A DNA stretch of 20,114 nt, from NCBI GenBank assembly GCA_005223375.1, contig RXOD01004593.1:1-20114 (forward strand). The letters are read 5' to 3'. The notes beneath the pieces are model-generated. The model made no database searches, had not been told where the DNA came from, and worked only from the letters and a program-made list of their open reading frames with translations. Source of the DNA: Amoebophrya sp. AT5.2. Taxonomy: Eukaryota; Sar; Dinophyceae; Syndiniales; Amoebophryaceae. The position numbers and the translations under genes are program-made. This document shows, in pieces, positions 10,201 through 17,700 of this stretch (its first letter is position 1; every line of letters starts with the position of its first letter).

Positions 10201-10557
10201 AAACGTGGAAAAGTGCTCGACCAGTTCCTGTTCGTCGAGGTCGACGCGACCGTCGTATATTGCTGCCATCTGGTTTCCGGTCCTCGTGGCGGCCCCGTGC
10301 TCCTCATCTTCTCGCTGCGCAAACGACTCTGCCGCTCCTCGGTCCTCGAACTCGGTTTCATAATCGGAGGCCGCGCCGGACCCGTAGACGGCGTGAGTGT
10401 CCTCATGCTCGTGGGCTCGTTCATCCGCTTCCATGGGAGCCGGAACGGCGTCACGATGTTGACCGCGGGCGCCGCGTCGGGCAGGCGCCATAGCGGTCGT
10501 TGCGGTGGCGTGCGTTGTGGGTGTAGGCGCGCTTGGAAAACCACCACGCAGATTCAT
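7224..10557 (-). CDS. Acyltransferase-3-like polytopic membrane protein, 4 exons
   Basis: Proposed exons: 10557-9514, 9184-8631, 8464-7677, 7516-7224; phases 0, 2, 1 all match; about 892 residues. Start is the first ATG in the frame (MNLRGGFPSAP). Residues 1-270 are hydrophilic, charged and Ala/Gln-rich. A first membrane segment (PYVVYGLYAAWFLLHLGLVLF) lies near 278-300, then a linker, then about 11 more segments. The segment RRLPILDYTRFVCVAATICM plus the following His (R430 to H450) resembles the start of acyltransferase-3 proteins, where an Arg/Asp-containing loop and a His at the membrane face take part in acyl transfer; VMPFLFMVSGIAFQMG also fits the Pro-x-Phe-x-x-Ser-Gly segment of that family. 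Members move acetyl or other acyl groups onto sugars, lipids or proteins across membranes. Substrate unknown. The join MWYVIALVLVSSVFYPF across the second intron forms a clean membrane helix, supporting the model. The C-terminus is hydrophilic. The acceptor of the first intron is the least sure. Confidence 0.58.
7540..7601. repeat. Intronic hairpin enclosing telomere-like repeats
   Basis: ATCGATGAA at 7540-7548 is the exact inverted complement of TTCATCGAT at 7593-7601. The enclosed segment carries the telomere-type tract at 7547-7570. All of it lies in the third intron (7517-7676) of the acyltransferase-like gene. The arrangement is seen directly in the sequence; its origin is unknown. Confidence 0.7.
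7547..7570 (-). repeat. Interstitial telomere-like repeat (TTTAGGG/TTAGGG)
   Basis: On the minus strand the tract reads as TTTAGGG, TTTAGGG, TTAGGG and a trailing TTT, i.e. three units of mixed 7- and 6-base type. TTTAGGG is the telomere repeat of plants, dinoflagellates, chromerids and several apicomplexans. Coding exons continue on both sides, so it is not a chromosome end. It begins about 30 bases before the intron's 3' splice site. Confidence 0.75.
8494..8630. repeat. Inverted and direct repeats inside the second acyltransferase-like intron
   Basis: TCATGGGAG (8516-8524) pairs perfectly with CTCCCATGA (8551-8559); a third related copy, AAATCTCATGGG (8616-8627), lies at the other end next to the splice donor. 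GTACTACAA occurs twice in direct orientation (8494-8502 and 8541-8549). The intron spans 8465-8630 (166 bases) and ends in a strong CTAACACAG acceptor with a CTAAC branch-point-like element. Exon bases at both borders share GTAC (TG|GTACCC and CAG|GTACG). Confidence 0.6.
9185..9513 (-). other. First intron of the acyltransferase-like gene
   Basis: A 329-base intron from GTAATT to an AAACTAAACAG acceptor, phase 0. It contains three tandem units of GCTAGG type at 9405-9422 on the plus strand, which differ from TTAGGG telomere repeats by one base per unit. Part of the stretch 9185-9334 is open in the coding frame (the frame begins after an in-frame TGA), so an acceptor further upstream could add up to about 50 basic residues; the chosen acceptor has the better branch-point context. 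Confidence 0.5.
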
Positions 10558-11704
10558 ACAAAGCGAACCACTACTACTCCTCGAAGTGGTTGTTGTTGTA
10601 AACAGAAGATGAAGAGCATTTGGCAAAATATTGTTTGATCATGTTGAGTGTGATTCGCGGGCGCGCTAACATCCAGTCTTGCGAGGTTTGTTTGAGTTTG
10701 AGTTTGTCGCCTGGCACATGGCTGTGGTTCCTCCATCGCGCAAGTAAGTCAGTAGCGCGACCCATTGCAGATGCAGATATTGGTATTGCTATATGCTTCG
10801 TCTCTGCTCCTGGAGGTATTGGTGTTGTAGTTCGTCCAACTCTACCTGTACCTATTGTTCTTCGACCCAGCGCCAGCGGCAGCGCCGCAAGCTTGCATAC
10901 TGCTACGAGAGGGAGGACCAGTTCCAGTAGAAACGAAGATGCACCCGCCACGGCCAACATGACGGAAGCAGTGACTTTCCCAATGTTTCCTCCAAAACGA
11001 TAGCCGTAGCGCACGCCAATTGTGCCATAGCTATTGTCCTACGCCCACGAGAACGAGTCTCCGAATTGCCCTTTCGCCGCCATCAATGATTTCATTTGCC
11101 CCCTCCCCCTGCATTTATTTTCAGTAGGAGGTACCTGCTCCTCGATTTGGAGCTGACCTCATCTAATTGACCGATGTCATTTTTCTTGGTGACAGAGAGA
11201 CAGAGATGTTGACAGATTGATGAAGCGACTTGGTAACAGACACGACAACCAAGCTGGCGACCAATTTAGGCAAAGTGGGCACGAGAATGCCGCCGCGGTC
11301 ACGTGGTGACAAGGAGTCTCCTTTGCACATCTGCCGCTTCAAGAGCATCTGCATCACCATGCAAAAGTAAGTCCTCCCCAAGGTCACGGACGATGTTTCC
11401 ACCTGGTATAGTACCTTCTGTATTCGCCACGATCATTTGTTGAAAGTCGCGAGACTTCCGTTTACCTGATACATACTCATCTTGTTCGGCGTTGTTTCCG
11501 TAGCATCCAGTCTGACTGAAATTGAAATTGATAAAAAAGTTTTAAAAAAAAAAACAACACTTTTTAGTTGGAAGATTCCTTTGCGTTTGCAGACCACCCG
11601 AATAGCAATAGCTTGAACTTGATAGGATGCGATTATAAGTGCTTCTGACATTCGACGTGTTTCACAAAAGAATGATGATGCTGAGGTTTGATCTACTTTC
11701 TTAT
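10558..11704. other. Spacer between the coiled-coil gene and the acyltransferase-like gene
   Basis: About 1.15 kb holding the presumed 3' UTR of the coiled-coil scaffold gene and the promoter and leader of the acyltransferase-like gene. Apart from the candidate ORF at 10574-10960, I see only short minus-strand ORFs (11163-11402 and 11433-11708) with no recognisable motif. A run of 11 A residues lies near 11541-11555. No RNA gene recognised. Confidence 0.45.
10574..10960 (-). CDS. Candidate small ORF or upstream exon with hydrophobic N-terminus
   Basis: From the ATG at 10958-10960 the frame runs 128 residues to a stop. It opens with a strongly hydrophobic segment (MLAVAGASSFLLELVLPLVA then LAALPLAL) like a signal peptide or signal anchor, followed by a basic, unremarkable tail. 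It ends 17 bases upstream of the acyltransferase-like start and lies in a different frame. I tested it as a first exon of that gene: the GT donors after ATAG or ACAG are in phase 1, while the AG sites just before the downstream ATG need phase 2, so the join does not work with these sites. It may be a small secreted or membrane protein, or leader sequence open by chance. Confidence 0.22.
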   Translation of the reverse strand: MLAVAGASSFLLELVLPLVAVCKLAALPLALGRRTIGTGRVGRTTTPIPPGAETKHIAIPISASAMGRATDLLARWRNHSHVPGDKLKLKQTSQDWMLARPRITLNMIKQYFAKCSSSSVYNNNHFEE

Positions 11705-14700
11705 TCATAGCGACGCTGGTGCCTCGCGTCCCTCTGCAGCATCTTCACACATTTCTGTTGTCCCGCGGCTTGCTCCCTGCAGCTGAGTGGACGAAGACAA
11801 GGAGACGGAGCAACACGGCACTCAGTGCGCCAGCCTGTAAAGGAGCCGAAGCGCTGAGGCTGAGCGAGGTCGCGAAATAGGAGAAAATCGTGGTGCGCTT
11901 TAGCCCTCGTTCGCCGTTATCTTCTCGTACGTACCTTCATCGCATTTTTCGAAGTCGCATCTTCAGCGTCAGAAAAAGGGTCTTCGATGGCTGCTTCGTT
12001 CTGATCTTCCTCGCGGTGCGTGCTTGCTAAGCGGGAGGCTGTGCCGCGATGATGACCCTCCTCCTGTCGCGGTCGCCCGCATTTTACTGCCCACCCCGGT
12101 TTGTGCTTGCTGCATCAACGAGTGTTCGTTTCCAACGAAATCGCGCTGCGCCTTCGCAAGACTCACCTCCTGCGCCAGCTGGATGCGGTCCAGTTCTTGA
12201 GCCTGATGAAGAGGTGGCGGGGCCGCGTGGTTGTAGTAGGCTTGTGCTGGCGGCTGCGGCGGGAACTGATGCTGATGCTGTGGATATTGCGGATGTTGAC
12301 CTCGACCGCCAGCGCCCGCAGGATATTGAGGGCCAGCATTGTATTGGGGGCCGTGGTGATGTTCCTGCAGCGAGCCACCTCCGAAGCCCGTGTCTCCGCC
12401 GTGCGGGAGATGCGGACCTGGTGGGTGCGGACCATAGTACTGTTGATGGGGTGGCGGCAAATACGAATGCGCATGATGCTGCTCACCTCCGCGGCCATGT
12501 TGGTGGCCGGGCAACTGGTGCGGCGGGGGAGCGCCAGGCGCTGCGTTGTAGTGCCGGTTCACGTGCGGCGGCGGTGGAAGGTGCGACTCCAGCTCCACTC
12601 CACCGGAAGAGGAGGGGTAATGCTGAGGGTGTGCGGCGGCTGCGGCAAGAGCACCAGGATCGGCATGTCGGCTGCTAGAACTCGAGTGTGATGGAGCGGG
12701 CTTACGTCGAGAACTGTGTGGCTCGTGAACGACCGCTCGTGAGGAACCAGCATGCGGCACACGGCCGGCATGGTACGAGTGCACCATCTCCGCTTGCAGT
12801 GAGAGGTGCTGGTAGTGTTCTGCGGCGAAAGGATCGTCAACCGCAAGACGGGGTCCTTTTGGCGCCCGATGTTCATCTCGACGTCGGTCTCGGTGTGGTG
12901 CGTGCAGCTGCGACTGCGAGGCCGACGCCGTCGCCGTGAAGTTGTTGCTATAATCGTAGCTATTTGGCGGGTGCGGGTGATGTGGGGGCCTCGAAGAAGC
13001 ATTTCCACTCCCCAACATCCCGTCACCTCCACCAGCTGCTCCTGCGCTGCCCAGAAGCGACTGGCTAAGCTGCTGGGGTGGTATCGCGGGCTGGTAAAAG
13101 TTGACGCTGCTGGCGCCGGTCGCGCCGCTACCGGCACGACCTCCCGCCACCGCCTGCTGGTAGTTGTTCAGGTCCACGGGCGGTGGAAGCGAATTGGATC
13201 GCTTCGACGACGACAACTTCTGATCAAGGCGCATCCTTGCCAGGTAGATGGGATCGAATTCATCTTGTGCCTCCGGGTTGCGGAGGTACTTCTGCGTGCG
13301 CAGTTCGTCAAAGTCGATGCTGCGAGATTCTTTCGTCGGAGAGCACACCAGTTGTCCGGGCTGTCCTGGTGCGGCTTCTCCAAAAGGGATGTGGCTGCTG
13401 GGGTCCGGTGCTGCGAGGTTGATGTCGCGAAGATGCTGGCCGTCCGCACTGCTCAGATCTCGAAGATTCACAACAGGCGGCCGCGCGCCGGCCTGCATCA
13501 CGACCTGCTGCGGAGTGTACCCATGCGGGGGTGGTGGTGCGTCAGATGATGTTGAGCCGATGAACTTTTCCAGCTCGACCTCATTTCTGCTGGCTGCTGC
13601 CGCCGTCTGCGATTTCAAGTAAGCGGACATCGGACTTGCACTTGGGGGTCCTCCTGGTGCTACGGGAGCCGGGGGCGGTGCCTCGTGTGCGTGGCCTCCG
13701 CCGCCTCTTCCCGCACGAGGTACTGGCGCCGACGGTGTCAAATGCATGTCATGCTCCAGACGGAAGTTGCGGAGACTGCTGTCTTTCTGGTCCTGGGTGA
13801 AGATGTTTTTCTTGACGCCAGACGTAGCCCTGTCTTCCTTCCAGATCTTCTGCAGCGTGTCGGAAAACGACGTTTCGTCTAGCGGTGGTGAATCTGCGGA
13901 GCGACGACGATGGTTCGCCTCGCGATTGGTGCTTCTCATCCTGGATGGCGACCCAGCCGAGTTCGCTACCGCGCGCAAATTTGGCCCCACACCGGCCGAC
14001 GACGCAGCTGCAAGCGCCCCCGAGGATAAACTACCGACCCCGCCGTCGACTCCGATTCCCACGAAATTGGTCGGCGAATGGCTAGCAGTCCGCTTGCGCG
14101 GCGCGGCGACGGTGGTCGTGCCGGCACTGCTGGTTCGGTCGTTCGCTGCTGCCCCACCACTGTTTCTTGTCGTAGCTCCTGCACCCGTACCAGAACCAGG
14201 CACCATCACGGAGGTGCTGAGCCCTATTTTCCGGGCCTCCTTTCTAAAGTAGTCGTGCTCGTTGTCGGGGATTTGGTCTCGGAAGAGTTCTTTTTGCAGC
14301 AAATGTTCGCTGCCGCCGTTCACGAGGACGTTGTTGGCCCGTTCCACAAGGGAAGGAGAGTCCGGAGAGGCAGGCCGCAGCGGCCGAGCCGTGCCACCCC
14401 CGGGCGGCGATCGCGGAGGCGAGGCGGATCTTCGAATGTCCTCATCCGGCAGCTGTTAATGTTTATCTACTTTCTTATGTTGATGTTGATGATGAAAGAG
14501 AAAGCGAGTGTTTTATAGTACTTTTGCAAGTGATAGTGACTGTGACTGCATTATTTCTCTTGCAAAAGCAAGTTGGCACTGAGCTAGAAGACATGGAGTG
14601 AAACACAACTCTCGATGGGTGGCGCGAGCGCGAGCGCGTGAGGCAACCTTATTAAGTTGGCAGCTTGGAAAATCGCGTTTGTCGCTCCTTAGAAAAACCG

Positions 14701-17700
14701 ACACGGAGTAGATACCTTCGGCCCCTGGACGCTCTTCCCAGCCGCCGACTGCGACGTGACTCCAGTACCATTTCCCTGCTTGTTAGAACTAGAAGCAGCT
14801 CCTCTAGCCTGAAACGCAGGATTTAGACCGCCGTTACGGTTGTATCGCGGCTCGATTTGCGTGTAGAGTGATCGTTTTGCACCTCCTACTAGGCCTTTTT
14901 TTTCAGGCGAAGTCGAAGTCCCCCCAACGGCTTTCTGCTTAGTAGCCGCATTGGCTAAGGAACTTGCAGGCGTCCCGCCGAGACTCGCAGCGCCTCGCCT
15001 CGTCGTCGTGCTTCGCGTACCTGTCGTCTCTGCGCCAGACGACGCAGACGTGTTGTTCCTCACTTTGCGCGGCGATGGCGACGGTTTTCCATCGGCTGCA
15101 GCGCCGCCTTTCGACGATAGTCCGGCGCTGCCAGCGCCTGGTGGCTGTGGGCTGGTGCTTCCTCGTGAACTTTGCCCGCCTTTACTACGTCCTTTTCGTT
15201 GCTGTTGTCGCTGTTTCGTTGCAGTTGGCTGGCCTTGTTGCCCAGTTTTTTGGCTTGTTTTATTTGCCGCTTGTTCGGTCGCCGTCGCTGACGCCGAAGA
15301 ACTTGCTGAGGACTCCCCAACTACCAAACTTCCCGGATCGACCACCATACCAGAGTGTGCAGCCTGCTGCAGCGCCAAGCCGGTAACTACCGACGCCGCG
15401 GCTGGCGCTACTTCGCTGGCGCTGTATGGCCCAGCATTTGCAACTGCGGCAGGAGCAGAAGGAACACCGGCGCCCTCGTCGCAAGTGGCCGCACCTCCTC
15501 CACGACCAAGCAACGATGAACGCAGAGCGTCTTCTTCTTGCTCGTCTGTTAGTGTTTGCATTTGGTCGTCGTTTGTGCCGGCACGCGACCGTATGGTGCT
15601 GCTGTTCTGGAAATCGACCTGGGCGGCACCGTTCTGAATCATACTGTTCGTCATTGAGTTCACGTGGTCCACGAGTGCTCCCCGGTCAACAGCCTCAGGA
15701 ACATTCGCGATGGGCGACGACGCACGTAGGTCCTGGCTCATCATGTGCAGCTGCGAGTGCTGCAGCTGATGCTGGTGCTGGGAATGGGAACTCAGGTAGT
15801 TCGGCGCGGACATAAAGCTCGAGTCCGGCGGTTCGAGGTGCTCCTTACTCCGGTTATTTGCTGCAGTCGACCCGGAGCCCGAGACGCGACCACTGCTTGC
15901 CCCTGGTGGTCCTGGGTAGGGATTGATGAAATCCGCGGACGAAGACTTCTTGCGGGCGGGGGGAACCACCTCGAGGTCGTGGTGCTCAAGGCTGTTCGGT
16001 GCTGCCGCTCCAGCTGGATTGAGGAAACTCGGTTGGTCCGCTGTTGAAGACGATCCAACATGAAGAGCAGGCTGCTGCAAGTTCAGCTGGACCGGCGCCA
16101 TCGGCTCGTAGAAACCTACGCCCGACGCAGGGACGCCAAAGCCCATCACGTTCGCCTCCTGGTGCTCCTGCAGCGGTGACGCTTTCTTGAAGATGTCTGC
16201 GTCGAGTTTCTGAATTTCCTGCGTGAGGAGCTTCTCTTCTAGATCAGCGACCTGTCGCTGCAGCTGCGTGTTTCGTTGGATCTGATCCTCCATTTGCTTC
16301 GCCATCAGCTGCGAAAAAAATCCTCCGTGCTCGTGAAGATCTTGCTTGGCCGACGAATTTGGATTGCGTGATACGGAGCCTTCTTCAATGCCGACAGAAA
16401 GGCAGTGATCCGCGCCCAGCAGCTTCGCTTCCTCGCTAAGGCCCGCGAGCGCTGAACAAGAGCTCTCTCCCTCAGCGTGCGCGCGTGGTGCTGGTGAAAA
16501 GTGCACTACGGGCCCTCCCGTTCCGTCCGCGGCGCCGAACAGCTGGCTGCTGCCTCCCGTGAATCCCGCCATCCCGCCCATCGCTTCCTTGCTCGAGCCT
16601 GCCGACTTCGAGGTTCCCCCGGTCTGAATGTTCAGCGACGCAACGCCACAGGTGCCTGTTCCAGACTCCGAGTAACTGTTCGCCGTACTGCTCCCCGAAG
16701 AGGCGGACGAGGAGGATCCACCACCGCCCAGGATAATCGCGGCTCCGGGCGCGGCCTGGTACGAGCGCTGCATGTGGGTGAGGACTTTGTCGAGAACGTC
16801 GGGATACAAACGCTGCAACGTGAGTTCGAAGTCCTGCAGGCGAGCAACGGCTTTGCCGCGAGCGATCTTTTCCTCCTGCTCGGATTCCAGGCTTCGCTGC
16901 CAGTCCTGCCGCAAAGAGTCCAGTTGGGTCTTCAGCAGCTTGATCACACTCCGAAGCCGGTCGTGGTGCCCCTTGCGAGCGGAAAACGCGGCCTGTGCAG
17001 GTGGTGTTGTTCGACGTTCGTAGAGTAAAAACGTACAACAACAGACTGACCCTCAACCTTTGGTGTATGCAAGAAAGCCCAAGAAGGCCATAAAACATCA
17101 CAGTACAACCGAAAACCACAACCATTCTTATTGCGGATACGAAGGGCCACGACCTCAGCGTCAGCCAGGAGCGCCTAAAGCAAAGAAATTTATTGTTCAG
17201 ATTCACTCACCGCTTCCGTCGGGCTGGATCCCGACCTCGCTCCGTACACGTCTCTCTCCGCGTGCGCGGGTCCCAGTTTCATCGCTGGTTTCTTGAACGC
17301 CAACGAGGATGCATCCACCGGGCTGCCCGCATTTTTCAGATTCCCCGACACCAGATTTGCCGCTCGCCCGCGCAGCGACGACGCCGTCACGCAGCCGAAA
17401 GCGCCACTGCCTCCTGCTACACCTTGCTGCAGAGACAGAGTCGCGTTGCTGCTGCTCGTCGACAGCCGTCCCTGCGTTGGTGCCCCAGCAGCTGCGCCCT
17501 GCGTAGTCATCGTCGCCCCTGCGGCAGCTTCCGTGTTGTTCGTCGTGTTCGATGTCGCGACCACGACCGCAGTCTGCTCGGCCGCTAACATGCTCGGCAG
17601 GAGCCCAGATTCCACCTGCTCCGTGACCCAGACGAGCTGCTCCCGAAGCTGCTGGTTGTCGCTCCTCGCCGCTGTGTAGTGCGACTTGTTCATCTCCGCG

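Noticed and set aside
9505..10638. A 377-codon open frame on the plus strand.
   Set aside because: It is antisense to the first exon of the acyltransferase-like gene; GC-rich codon use on the minus strand leaves this frame free of stops. Composition is Arg/Pro/Val-rich without motifs, and the minus-strand exon has correct splice phases.
11433..11708. A 91-codon minus-strand frame after the scaffold gene's stop.
   Set aside because: It begins next to the proposed stop, is AT-rich with a poly-Lys/Phe stretch from the A/T runs, and shows no motif; most likely 3' UTR or spacer.
12049..15815. Several plus-strand frames of 130-250 codons opposite exons 4 and 5 of the scaffold gene.
   Set aside because: They overlap each other and the long minus-strand exons and show Arg/Ser/Ala-rich shadow composition with no family resemblance.
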